A stretch of DNA of 64,000 nucleotides from JBFLVU01 sp037444825 (GTDB lineage Bacteria > Acidobacteriota > UBA4820 > DSQY01): NCBI GenBank assembly GCA_037444825.1, contig JBBILR010000007.1:54994-118993 (forward strand). Reading direction: 5' to 3'. Shown here one piece after another: positions 8,572-16,724 of the stretch (its first letter is position 1; every line of letters starts with the position of its first letter). Under the pieces are notes generated by a model that saw only the letters and a list, made by a program, of their open reading frames with translations, searched no databases and had not been told where the DNA came from. The translations under genes were made by a program, and so were the position numbers.

Positions 8572-8613
8572 CGGACGTGAGGGCGGAGCGGCGCCTCCCG
8601 GCTCTCCTCCGAC

Positions 8614-8655
8614 TTGACTTGAGTCAAGGCGGCCACCGGCCTCGTGGGCCATTCT
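8614..8655 (+). promoter_or_regulatory. FNR/DNR-type box and class II promoter of the porin/octaheme operon
   Basis: TTGAC-N4-GTCAA at 8614-8627 is a perfect palindrome of the Crp/Fnr-superfamily type used by FNR, DNR and NNR. A CATTCT -10 candidate lies at 8650-8655. A start near 8662 would place the box centre (8620.5) at -41.5, the classic class II activator position. No Crp/Fnr-type gene is encoded in the window, so the regulator must be elsewhere. Confidence 0.72.
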
Positions 8656-8693
8656 GCCTGCGGGGGCGGATCCTGCTCCCCGAGGAGGGGACC

Positions 8694-9998
8694 ATGACTC
8701 TTTCCCGGAAAGCGATGGGATGGACGGTGGCGTTCTTGTTGGGCGGGGCATCCAGCGTCTTCGCCCAGGGTCTTCCGCTGTGGAAGGATTCGGAGTCCTC
8801 TCTGTGGTTTCGGCTCGAGGAGCGCCTGCGCTGGGAGGTCCGGGAGGACGCCGACTTCCGGAAAGCCGTGGAGGACCGGAACGACTTTCTGGGCCAGCGC
8901 CTTCGCCTGGGCTTCGATCTCCGGCTGGGGGACTCGGTGAGCGTCTTCGCGGAGGGGCAGGACAGCCGCCACTTCGGCGCCGACGCCGACGCGGCGAGAA
9001 TCCGCGGGCGCTACACGGACCTGAGGCAGGCTTACCTGGAGATCCGGAACGTCGGGGGGCTGGAAGGCCTGTCGGTCAAGCTCGGGCGCCAGGAACTCGT
9101 TTACGGCCAGGAGAGGCTCGTGGGCGCCTTCGGCTGGTCCAACGTGGGCCGAACCTTCGACGCCGCCAAGGTCCGGTGGGCCTCCGCCTCCGCCTCCGTG
9201 GACCTCTTCCTGGCCCGCGCCCGGCGCCGCCCCTTGTTGCCGGACACTCCGGAACAGTACCTCTCGGGCCTCTACGCTTCCTTCTTCACCCACCGGCAGG
9301 ACCTGCGCCTGGAGACGTACGCCTTGTGGAAAAAGGATTGGACCCCCTTGGCCGGCGAGCGCGGAGGCCGCTCCGACAGCCGGGCTCCAACGTACGGGGG
9401 GCGATTTCTCTGGGCTCCCGGGGCCGGCGTGCAGATGGCCGCCGAAGCCGCCTGGCAGCGAGGCCACCGGGGACCCGACCCGCACCGCGCCGACGCCCAG
9501 TCCCTCCGCCTCTCCTGGTCGCCCCCGTCCGGCGCCCCTCTCACCCTGGGAGTGGAATGGAACCGTGCCTCGGGGGACGAAAACCCCTTCGACGGGCGTT
9601 CGGGCTCCTTCGACAACCTCTTCCCGACGAACCACGACAAGTACGGCCTCATGGACTACCAGAACTGGTCCAACCTGCGGTCCCTTTCCCTCTTCGGCGT
9701 CCTGAAGGCCCTGTCCTGGGCCGAAGTCCGGGGGGAGGTCCACCGCTTCCGGCTGGAGTCGGCCCGGGCTCCCTGGACGTCGGCGGGAGGGGCCGTCCTC
9801 GGCTGGGACCCCACGGGGGCGTCGGGACGGAATACCGGCTGGGAGTGGGACCTCGCGTTGCAGGGCCGCCTCCCGGCCGCCAAGGGATTCCGCTGGCTCA
9901 CGGGCCTTTCGGAGTACCACCCGGGGGCCTTCGCCCGCGCCGTGCGAGGCGGTGACCCCAGTCGCTATTTTTACTTGCAAGTAGGACACTCCTTTTAA
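8694..9998 (+). CDS. Outer-membrane porin with alginate-export-type barrel
   Basis: 434 residues with a cleavable signal peptide ending SVFAQG. Alternating aromatic and polar strands continue to a C-terminal Phe (VGHSF), as expected for an outer-membrane beta-barrel. The pattern RLEERLRWEVREDADF, GQRLRLGFDLRLGD and VKLGRQELVYGQERLVG resembles the alginate-export family (AlgE-like). The ATG at 8694 follows GAGGAGGGG; the open frame before it runs through the NO reductase gene and is not coding. It leads an operon with two octaheme cytochromes, with 15 nt to the next gene. A channel for nitrite, nitrate or another small substrate is a reasonable guess; alginate itself is not implied. Confidence 0.82.
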   Translation: MTLSRKAMGWTVAFLLGGASSVFAQGLPLWKDSESSLWFRLEERLRWEVREDADFRKAVEDRNDFLGQRLRLGFDLRLGDSVSVFAEGQDSRHFGADADAARIRGRYTDLRQAYLEIRNVGGLEGLSVKLGRQELVYGQERLVGAFGWSNVGRTFDAAKVRWASASASVDLFLARARRRPLLPDTPEQYLSGLYASFFTHRQDLRLETYALWKKDWTPLAGERGGRSDSRAPTYGGRFLWAPGAGVQMAAEAAWQRGHRGPDPHRADAQSLRLSWSPPSGAPLTLGVEWNRASGDENPFDGRSGSFDNLFPTNHDKYGLMDYQNWSNLRSLSLFGVLKALSWAEVRGEVHRFRLESARAPWTSAGGAVLGWDPTGASGRNTGWEWDLALQGRLPAAKGFRWLTGLSEYHPGAFARAVRGGDPSRYFYLQVGHSF

Positions 9999-10013
9999 AA
10001 AGGGAAGGGAGCC

Positions 10014-11342
10014 ATGGGAAAGAATTCGAAGATCCTTTTCGGTGTCCTGGGGGCCCTCGTTTCGGCTTTCGCGGCCGCGCAGGGCTCGCCCGCCGGGAAA
10101 GCGGCCGACATCCAGGCGGGGCTCTCCCGGGAGAGTCGGGCGTGCCTGCAATGCCACAGACAGAACGCCACGCCCGCCGCCACGGCGCAGTGGGCCGCCA
10201 GCCGCCACGCGGAGGCCGGGGTGGCCTGCTTCGAGTGCCACGGGGCCGAGAAGACGGACAGAGACGCGTTCTCCCACCACGGCTTCACCATCGCGGTGGT
10301 GGTGAGCCCCAAGGACTGCGGGACTTGCCACGAGGCGGAGGCCCGCGAGTTTCAGGCCAGCCACCACGCCAAGGCGGGGGAGATCCTGGGTTCCCTGGAC
10401 AACGTGCTGGGCGAAGTGGTGGAGGGTCCCCCGGCCGCCGACAGCGGGTGCAAACAGTGTCACGGAGGGGAGGTGAAGGTCCTGGAGGGCGGGCGCCTGG
10501 ATCCGGCCACCTGGCCCAACACCGGGATCGGGAGGCTGAACCCCGACGGGAGCCGGGGCTCCTGCTCGGCCTGCCATAGCCGGCACGCCTTTTCCAGTTC
10601 CGTGGCCCGCCAGCCCGAGAACTGCGGGAAGTGCCACCTCGGCCCGGACCATCCCCAGGCGGAAATCTACGCCGAAAGCAAGCACGGCATCGCCTACCGG
10701 AGCAAGATCGGCGAGATGAACCTGGACTCCCGGAGTTGGGTGCTCGGGAAGGACTACTCGGCGGCCCCCACCTGCGCCACGTGCCACATGAGCGCCACTC
10801 AAGAGCTGCCCCTCACCCACGACGTGGGGGGGCGCATCTCCTGGACCCTTCGTCCGGCGGTCTCCAAGAAGCTCGACCGCTGGGAGGAGCGCCGGGAGGC
10901 CATGCAGAAGGTCTGCCGCAACTGTCACGCCCGGCCCTGGGTGGAAAACTTCTACGCCCAATTCGATGCCGCGGTGAACCTGTACAACGACAAGTTCGCC
11001 GTCCCCGCCGCGGAGGTCATGAAGAAACTCCGCGAAGCCGGGAAGCTCACCCCCACGGAGTTCGACGAGAACATCGAGTGGACCTACTGGGAGCTCTGGC
11101 ACCACGAGGGCCGCCGCGCTCGCCACGGCGCCGCCATGATGGGTCCCGACTACACCCAATGGCACGGTTTCTACGAGGTGGCGAAGAAATTCTACTCCGA
11201 GTTCCTGCCGGAGGCGGAGCGCCTCCTCCCCGGCGTGACGAAGGAGATCCGGGCCGCCCAGGAGCACCGGTGGCTCGAGGGGCTTTCCAAGGAGGAGCGC
11301 GACCGAATCCAGCGTTTCTACGAACAGCGGTACGGAAAGTGA
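10014..11342 (+). CDS. Octaheme cytochrome c, hydroxylamine oxidoreductase (HAO) family, copy 1
   Basis: 442 residues with a signal peptide (cleavage likely near AAAQG) and exactly eight CxxCH motifs, at about residues 44, 72, 102, 146, 184, 204, 254 and 301. The C-terminal part carries the HAO-family segment WHHEGRRARHG followed by MMGPDYTQWHGFYE. HAO relatives oxidise hydroxylamine or hydrazine, or run in reverse as nitrite or hydroxylamine reductases. The porin operon, the FNR/DNR-type box and the nearby NO reductase favour a reductive or detoxifying role here. Whether the tyrosine that crosslinks the catalytic heme is present must be settled by structural alignment. It should act in the periplasm. 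Confidence 0.88.
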   Translation: MGKNSKILFGVLGALVSAFAAAQGSPAGKAADIQAGLSRESRACLQCHRQNATPAATAQWAASRHAEAGVACFECHGAEKTDRDAFSHHGFTIAVVVSPKDCGTCHEAEAREFQASHHAKAGEILGSLDNVLGEVVEGPPAADSGCKQCHGGEVKVLEGGRLDPATWPNTGIGRLNPDGSRGSCSACHSRHAFSSSVARQPENCGKCHLGPDHPQAEIYAESKHGIAYRSKIGEMNLDSRSWVLGKDYSAAPTCATCHMSATQELPLTHDVGGRISWTLRPAVSKKLDRWEERREAMQKVCRNCHARPWVENFYAQFDAAVNLYNDKFAVPAAEVMKKLREAGKLTPTEFDENIEWTYWELWHHEGRRARHGAAMMGPDYTQWHGFYEVAKKFYSEFLPEAERLLPGVTKEIRAAQEHRWLEGLSKEERDRIQRFYEQRYGK

Positions 11343-11391
11343 CGCCCCGAGGCGAAGGGATTGTCGGGGACTTCAAGGAGGAGGTGAAACG

Positions 11392-12705
11392 ATGAAAAGG
11401 GTTGCGATCCTGGCTTTCTCTCTTCTCTTGGCCGCGGCGGTGTGGGCATCCCCTGCAGGCCCGAGCGGCTGCGTGGACTGCCACGCCGAAAAGGGGATCA
11501 CCGGCAGCGCCCTTCGGGACTGGAAGCTGTCCAAACACGCCGCCGCGGGCGTCTCCTGCGCCGACTGCCACCTCACCGGGGACCCGGGGCAGAAGACCAG
11601 CGCCTGCGAAAAAACCGGCGTGGCGCGCGCCGTCTCCGCCAAGACCTGCGCCCAGTGTCACCCGGACCAGGCCGAACAGTTCGCCCACAGCAAGCACGCC
11701 GCCGCCTGGGTGGCCATGGAGGCCATGCCCACCACCAAGGACCAGCCCCACGCCATCATGGACGGCATGAAGGGCTGCGGCGGCTGCCATCGTGTCGGTT
11801 ACGACGGCGGCAAGTGCGACTCCTGCCACACCCGCCACCTCTTCTCCGCCGCCGAAGCCCGCAGGCCCGAGGCCTGCGCCACCTGCCACATGGGCTTCGA
11901 CCACCCCCAGTGGGAGATGTACAGCACCAGCAAGCACGGAACGATCTACCTGCAGACCGCCCACAAGACCGACTGGGAGGTTCCTCTGAAAGAGTGGTAC
12001 AAGGAGGCTGCCGCGGCTCGTCCCGATTCGCCCCGAACGCCCACCTGCGCCTTCTGCCACATGCCCTCGGGGGACCACGGCGTGAAGACCGCCTGGGGCT
12101 TTCTGGCCCTCCGCCTCCCCGAGGACGACCCCCAGTGGATGGCCGACCGGGCCGTCATCCTCCAGGCCCTCGGCGTCCTCGACAAGGACGGCAAGCCCAC
12201 CGCCCGGCTGGAACTGGTCAAGGCGGGGGACGTGGCCCGCCTCTCCAAGGAGGCCTGGCAGGAGCGGCGGGAGCAGATGCTGGGACAGTGCTCCAAGTGC
12301 CACAGCCCCTCTTTCGCCCGGGCGGAGCTGGAAAAAGGCGACGAGATCGTCCGGGCCTCCGACCGCCTCATGGCCGACGCCATTCGGGAGGTCTACGGGC
12401 TCTACAAGGACGGAATCCTCCCCGAACCCAAGGATCGCCCCTTCAGCGTGGACGTCCTCCGCTTCTACGAGGTGGAGCACCCCATCGAACAGAAGCTCTA
12501 CGTCATGCTCATGGAACACCGCATGCGGGCCTTCCAAGGCGCCTTCCACATGAACCCCGACTACCAGCACTGGTACGGGTGGGCGGAGATGAAGCGCGAC
12601 CTCGCCGAAATCAAGGCGGAGGCGGCCGCCCTTCGCAAGGAGCACGCCCGGGAGGCCAAGGCGGCCTCCTCGAAACCGGCCTCCGGATCCGTTTCCAAGA
12701 AGTGA
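11392..12705 (+). CDS. Octaheme cytochrome c, HAO-related, copy 2
   Basis: 437 residues, signal peptide (cleavage near VWASPA) and eight CxxCH motifs at about residues 27, 56, 86, 129, 142, 162, 219 and 300. The C-terminal segment FQGAFHMNPDYQHWYGWAEM is the counterpart of MMGPDYTQWHGFYE in the preceding gene, so the two are paralogs with clearly different catalytic surroundings. Motif spacing also differs: hemes 4 and 5 are much closer together, and a 77-residue insert lies between hemes 7 and 8. A lysine-rich tail ends the protein. It follows copy 1 by 49 nt and a strong AAGGAGG site, and a terminator follows it. The two may form a hetero-oligomer or act in sequence; this is inference. Confidence 0.85.
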   Translation: MKRVAILAFSLLLAAAVWASPAGPSGCVDCHAEKGITGSALRDWKLSKHAAAGVSCADCHLTGDPGQKTSACEKTGVARAVSAKTCAQCHPDQAEQFAHSKHAAAWVAMEAMPTTKDQPHAIMDGMKGCGGCHRVGYDGGKCDSCHTRHLFSAAEARRPEACATCHMGFDHPQWEMYSTSKHGTIYLQTAHKTDWEVPLKEWYKEAAAARPDSPRTPTCAFCHMPSGDHGVKTAWGFLALRLPEDDPQWMADRAVILQALGVLDKDGKPTARLELVKAGDVARLSKEAWQERREQMLGQCSKCHSPSFARAELEKGDEIVRASDRLMADAIREVYGLYKDGILPEPKDRPFSVDVLRFYEVEHPIEQKLYVMLMEHRMRAFQGAFHMNPDYQHWYGWAEMKRDLAEIKAEAAALRKEHAREAKAASSKPASGSVSKK

Positions 12706-12729
12706 CCCAGCCTTCGAAACGAACCACCG

Positions 12730-12760
12730 GCGCGGGGGCCCCGTCCCCCGCGCTTTTTTT
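12730..12760 (+). terminator. Rho-independent terminator of the porin/octaheme operon
   Basis: GCGCGGGGG (12730-12738) pairs with CCCCCGCGC (12745-12753), followed by seven T residues. Confidence 0.9.
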
Positions 12761-12817
12761 GGGTCCCTCGTCCGGGCGGTCCTTCCGCGCATCCCCTTTC
12801 CGTGGCAATCTGGCGCC

Positions 12818-13699
12818 ATGGAGGTTTTCCCTGCGGTGAGCGGTTGGCGGGGGTGGGCGGTGCTGGCGGCCCGGAACCTCCTCCTCCTGGCGGCCGGGCT
12901 GATTCTCTTGTACGGAGGCCTTTGCGCGTACATGTTCTTCCGCCAGGAGTCCTACGTCTTCTTTCCCGAACGCACCCTCACGGCCACCCCCAGGACCTTC
13001 GGGATGGCCTTCGAGGACCTTCGCCTGCGGACCTCCGACGGCGTCCGCATCCACGGGTGGTTCGTCCCCCGTGAGGACGCCCGGGGCACCCTGGTTTTTT
13101 TCCACGGAAACGCGGGGACCCTTTCGGACCGGGTGGACAAGATCCGCCTCTTCCGCGATTTCGGATGGAACGTCCTGGCGGTGGACTACCGCGGTTACGG
13201 GGAGAGCGAAGGCTCCCCCTCCGAAGAGGGGACCTACGCCGACGGGGCGGCCGCCGTAGAAGAGGCGCTGCGGCGGGGGGAGAGGCCCGACCGCCTCGTT
13301 CTCTACGGGGAGTCGCTGGGCGGGGCCGTGGCGGTTCAGGCCGCCGGGCGCTTCCCCCCCGGCGCCCTGGTGCTGGAATCCACCTTCACCTCCGTGCCGG
13401 ACATGGCGCGGCGCCTCTACCCGTGGCTCCCCGTATCCCTGTTGGTGAGGGTCCGGTACGACTCCCTCGCCCGCATCCGGAGACTCCCCTGCCCCGTGGC
13501 CGTCCTCCACTCCCCCGAGGACGAGATCGTCCCCTTCGACATGGGCCGGGCCCTCTACGAGGCGGCTCCGGGGCCCAAGGCCTTTCTGCCGCTGCGGGGA
13601 GGCCACAACGACGGGGGAATCCTCGCCACCCCCGAGGCCGCCGAGGGGCTCCGCCGGTACCTGGAAGAGCGTTTCCCGCCGCGCCGGGAAGGGGTCTAG
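12818..13699 (+). CDS. Membrane-anchored alpha/beta hydrolase
   Basis: 293 residues. One N-terminal membrane segment (about residues 15-42) anchors a hydrolase domain. The oxyanion region HGNAG, the nucleophile elbow GESLGG, an acidic residue in SPEDEIVPF and a histidine in GGHNDGG make a complete Ser-Asp-His triad. The order fits the BEM46/YqkD-like group of serine hydrolases, whose substrates are mostly unknown. Its stop shares the CTAG at 13696-13699 with the stop of the convergent nucleotidase gene. Confidence 0.84.
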   Translation: MEVFPAVSGWRGWAVLAARNLLLLAAGLILLYGGLCAYMFFRQESYVFFPERTLTATPRTFGMAFEDLRLRTSDGVRIHGWFVPREDARGTLVFFHGNAGTLSDRVDKIRLFRDFGWNVLAVDYRGYGESEGSPSEEGTYADGAAAVEEALRRGERPDRLVLYGESLGGAVAVQAAGRFPPGALVLESTFTSVPDMARRLYPWLPVSLLVRVRYDSLARIRRLPCPVAVLHSPEDEIVPFDMGRALYEAAPGPKAFLPLRGGHNDGGILATPEAAEGLRRYLEERFPPRREGV

Positions 13700-15198
13700 C
13701 GGCGGACGATCCTCCCCTCCGGCCCCGGAGGTTCGAAGCCGGGGCGGCTCAGGGTCCTCCGGAGGAGTTCTTGGAGCCCGATGCCCCAGTCTCGGGCGTT
13801 CCGGCCCCTCTTGAACTCCTCCAGACCGTCCCCCCCTGACAGGAGAAACTGGGTGCAGGCGACGGTGTAGGTCCCTGCCGGTTCCAGCGGCCTGCCGCCC
13901 ACCAGGACCTCCCGGGCCCTCCCCCCCTCATACCGGACGGTGAGCCCCGAAACCTGCAGGAAGCCACCGGGGGGATCCTCTCTCGGCATGGCGGCGCAGC
14001 GGTCCAGGAGCGCCTTCACGTCGGCTCCGGAAAGCTCCACCGTGGTGAGGGAGTCGAAGAAGGGCAGGCAGGCGTAGAGGTCCCGGCCGGTGACTTCCCC
14101 GGCGGGGAGGCCCGACCGGATGGCTCCGCCGTTGAGGAAGGCGAGGTCGGCGCCGGAGGCGAGGCGCATGGCGTCGGTGAGAAGGTTGCCCAGCGGGGCC
14201 TCCCCGGTCCGCAGAAGGACCCGGTCCCCCGAGAGGGCATGGGAAAGGCGGCCCACCGTGGCGCCCAGGCGCTCTTCTTCTTCCTTCAAAAAACCGGAAA
14301 GATACGCTTCCGCCGCGGGGTCCACCGGAGCCGAGGCGGAGACCGGCAGGAGCCGTCCCTCCACCGCCAGAACCTTCCCCCGCTGGGCGGCCAGGATAAC
14401 CTCCCCCAGAAAACGGCCCCGGTCCCCCGCCTGGACGATGGGGACGCCGTTCTCTACCCAAGGCTTTTCCAGTTCCTTGTGGTCGTGGCCGCCGACGATG
14501 AGGGCCACACCCGGAACCTCCCGGGCGATTCTTCGGTCCTCCTCGAAACCGCAGTGGGAAAGGACGATCCAAACGTCCCCCTCCGGGCCGTGGGTCTTCC
14601 GGAGGGCGCGCAAGGATGCCACGGGGTCCTCGAAGCGGTACCCCCGCGTGTTCCCGGGGGCGGTGGTGAGGGGCGTGTCGGGGGTGGTGACGCCGGTGAG
14701 GGCCACCCGGAGGGCTCCCGCCCGGGCGACCTGGTAGGGCTTCCAGAAGACCGGGCTCCCCTCCTCCGCGGTGACGTTGCAGAGGAGGAAGGGGAAGGAG
14801 GCTTCCTCCGCGCGGGCTTTCAGCACGGCAGAGCCGAAGTCCCACTCGTGGTTTCCCGTGGTGGCCCCGCTAAGGCCCGCCCGGGAAAGGACCTCCACCT
14901 CCGGCCCCCCCTGAAAGAGGGTGGAAAAGGCGGTGCCGGTGAAGAGATCCCCGGCGAAGAGGGCGAAGGGGACCTTTCCCTGCGCGGCGGCTTCGGCCTT
15001 CCGCTCCCCCAGGAGGCCCACCAGGCGGGCCAGCCCCCCTTCCTCCCGGCCCTTCCTCGCCACCGGCTCCACCTGGCCGTGGAAGTCGTTGAAGTGGTAC
15101 ACGGCGACCACCGCCGGCCTGGGCGGCGGCAGAAACGCCAGCGCCGCCGTCAGGGCGGCGACGAACACGATGGGCACGATCTTCCTCACCCGCTCCAT
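13696..15198 (-). CDS. Periplasmic 5'-nucleotidase/UshA-type metallophosphoesterase
   Basis: 500 residues with a signal peptide (RKIVPIVFVAALTAALAF). Metallophosphoesterase motifs are in order: FNDFHGQ, GDLFTG, GNHEWDFG, an SHCGFEEDR segment and GGHDHKE, giving the dinuclear metal site. The second half (GNLLTDAMRLASGADLAFLNGGAIRSGL) is the 5'-nucleotidase C-terminal domain that binds the substrate. It likely releases phosphate from nucleotides or related compounds outside the inner membrane. The ATG at 15198 follows AAAGGAGG. It is divergent from the beta-CASP nuclease gene. Confidence 0.9.
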   Translation of the reverse strand: MERVRKIVPIVFVAALTAALAFLPPPRPAVVAVYHFNDFHGQVEPVARKGREEGGLARLVGLLGERKAEAAAQGKVPFALFAGDLFTGTAFSTLFQGGPEVEVLSRAGLSGATTGNHEWDFGSAVLKARAEEASFPFLLCNVTAEEGSPVFWKPYQVARAGALRVALTGVTTPDTPLTTAPGNTRGYRFEDPVASLRALRKTHGPEGDVWIVLSHCGFEEDRRIAREVPGVALIVGGHDHKELEKPWVENGVPIVQAGDRGRFLGEVILAAQRGKVLAVEGRLLPVSASAPVDPAAEAYLSGFLKEEEERLGATVGRLSHALSGDRVLLRTGEAPLGNLLTDAMRLASGADLAFLNGGAIRSGLPAGEVTGRDLYACLPFFDSLTTVELSGADVKALLDRCAAMPREDPPGGFLQVSGLTVRYEGGRAREVLVGGRPLEPAGTYTVACTQFLLSGGDGLEEFKRGRNARDWGIGLQELLRRTLSRPGFEPPGPEGRIVRR

Positions 15199-15230
15199 GC
15201 TGGCCTCCTTTGCACCCAGTCTAGCCGACG

Positions 15231-15259
15231 TTGGGAGGGCGGTCCACGGGGAGTACACT
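15231..15259 (+). promoter_or_regulatory. Promoter of the beta-CASP nuclease gene
   Basis: TTGGGA (15231-15236), 17-nt spacer, TACACT (15254-15259), about 17 nt before the ATG. Confidence 0.55.
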
Positions 15260-15275
15260 GGTTTCGGGAGGAACC

Positions 15276-16688
15276 ATGGTCACCCTCACCTCGTACGGAG
15301 CCGCGGAGGAGGTCACCGGGAGCCGGCACCTCCTGGACACCGGCCTCGTCCGGATCCTCGTGGACTGCGGACTCTTCCAGGGCCACCGGGAGGAGGCCCG
15401 AACCAAGAGCGCCTCCTTCCCCTTTCCCCCGTCCTCGGTGGCGGCCTCGGTGAACACCCACGGCCACCTGGACCACTGCGGCGCCTATCCCCTCCTCGTC
15501 AAGCGGGGGTTCATGGGGGACATCCTCTCCACGCCGGCCACCCGCGACATCGCCTCCTTGGTCCTGAGGGACTCCGCCCGCATCCAGGCCTACGACGCGA
15601 GATACCTGGACCGCCAGCAGACCAAGAACCCGCAGCCGTGGAGGAAGGTCTTCCCTCCCCTCTACGACGAGGCGGACGTGGAGGCGGCCTTGGCGCAGTA
15701 CGTCACCGTCGCCGCCCACCGGCCCTATCGCCTGGCGCCGGGGGTGACGGCTACGCTGTACAACGCGGGGCACATCCTGGGTTCCGCCATGGTTCACCTG
15801 GAGGTTCAACAGGACGGCCACGCCCTCTCGGTGGGCTTCACCGGCGACCTCGGCCGGGAGGGACTGCCCATCCTGCGGGACCCCGAAGACCTTCCCCCTT
15901 TGGACTACCTGGTGCTGGAGAGCACCTACGGAGACCGCCTCCACGACGACCTCCCCGCCGCCGAGGAGGAGCTGGGCCAGGTGGTCCGGGAGACCGCCGC
16001 CAAGGGCGGCCGGGTCATCATCCCCGCCTTCGCCGTGGAGCGGACCCAGGAGCTCGTCTACACCCTCCACCGCCTCTTCGACCGGGGACGGATCCCCCCC
16101 ATCCCCGTGTACGTGGACAGCCCCATGGCCGTCTCCGCCACCGCCATCTTCCGGGCCCACCCCGAGTGTTACGACCAAGAAACCGTGGAGGACTTCCTCT
16201 CCCGGGACGAGAGCCCCTTTTCCTTCTCGTCCCTCCGCTACCTCACCGACCCCGAGGCCTCCAAGGCCCTCAACAGCCGGCAGGAACCCTGCATCGTCAT
16301 CTCCTCCTCGGGGATGTGCGAGGCGGGACGCATTCTTCACCATCTCCTCCACGGCATCGGCGACGAGAAAAACACCGTCCTCATCGTCGGCTTCATGGCG
16401 GAGAACACGCTGGGCCGCGCCCTGGCGGACAAGCGCCCCGAGGTCCGCATCTTCGGGGAACGGCACGCCGTGAGGGCCCGGGTGAAGATCCTCAACGCCT
16501 TCTCCGCCCACGCCGACTACCGGGAGATCGGGCGGTGGCTCCTGCGGCAGGACCGGTCCCGCCTCAAGGGCATCTTTCTGGTCCACGGGGAGCCCTCGGC
16601 CCAGGCGGCGCTGAAGGCCTACCTCGCCCAGTGGGGCCTGGGACCGGTGACGATCCTCAAGGCCGGCCTCCCCGTGCCTCTATCCTGA
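15276..16688 (+). CDS. Beta-CASP metallo-beta-lactamase-fold ribonuclease/exonuclease
   Basis: 470 residues. The zinc site motif THGHLDHCG (HxHxDH) is present, followed by a ST-Y-GDR motif, a beta-CASP domain with SSSGMCEAGR, and the C-terminal FSAHADYREI. This is the CPSF73/Ysh1-like bacterial group that processes RNA as an endo- or exonuclease. It has no obvious membrane segment and should act in the cytoplasm. The ATG at 15276 follows GGGAGGA; an earlier in-frame ATG at 15231 would include the promoter. Confidence 0.9.
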   Translation: MVTLTSYGAAEEVTGSRHLLDTGLVRILVDCGLFQGHREEARTKSASFPFPPSSVAASVNTHGHLDHCGAYPLLVKRGFMGDILSTPATRDIASLVLRDSARIQAYDARYLDRQQTKNPQPWRKVFPPLYDEADVEAALAQYVTVAAHRPYRLAPGVTATLYNAGHILGSAMVHLEVQQDGHALSVGFTGDLGREGLPILRDPEDLPPLDYLVLESTYGDRLHDDLPAAEEELGQVVRETAAKGGRVIIPAFAVERTQELVYTLHRLFDRGRIPPIPVYVDSPMAVSATAIFRAHPECYDQETVEDFLSRDESPFSFSSLRYLTDPEASKALNSRQEPCIVISSSGMCEAGRILHHLLHGIGDEKNTVLIVGFMAENTLGRALADKRPEVRIFGERHAVRARVKILNAFSAHADYREIGRWLLRQDRSRLKGIFLVHGEPSAQAALKAYLAQWGLGPVTILKAGLPVPLS

Positions 16689-16724
16689 GGGGGAACCCCC
16701 GGCCCCCGGGAACGGTCTCAGGCT

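Noticed and set aside
8614..8627. Reading TTGACTTGAGTCAA as a sigma-70 -35 box
   Set aside because: No -10 with suitable spacing follows TTGACT, whereas the full palindrome and its -41.5 position fit a Crp/Fnr-type site better.
5841..8693. A long open plus-strand frame in phase with the porin gene, extending it to 1385 residues
   Set aside because: It overlaps the NO reductase in another frame and gives Pro/Arg/Gly-rich translation without any domain; the porin begins at 8694 with a ribosome site and signal peptide.
8469..11267. A 932-residue minus-strand frame opposite the porin and first octaheme gene
   Set aside because: It lies opposite clear signal peptides and eight CxxCH motifs and has no recognisable domain.
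10014..12705. Assignment of the two octaheme genes as NrfA or octaheme tetrathionate reductase
   Set aside because: NrfA has five hemes with a CxxCK site; here all eight are CxxCH and the C-terminal WHHEGRRAR/PDY-HW motifs fit the HAO group better, although OTR/ONR was not excluded by alignment.
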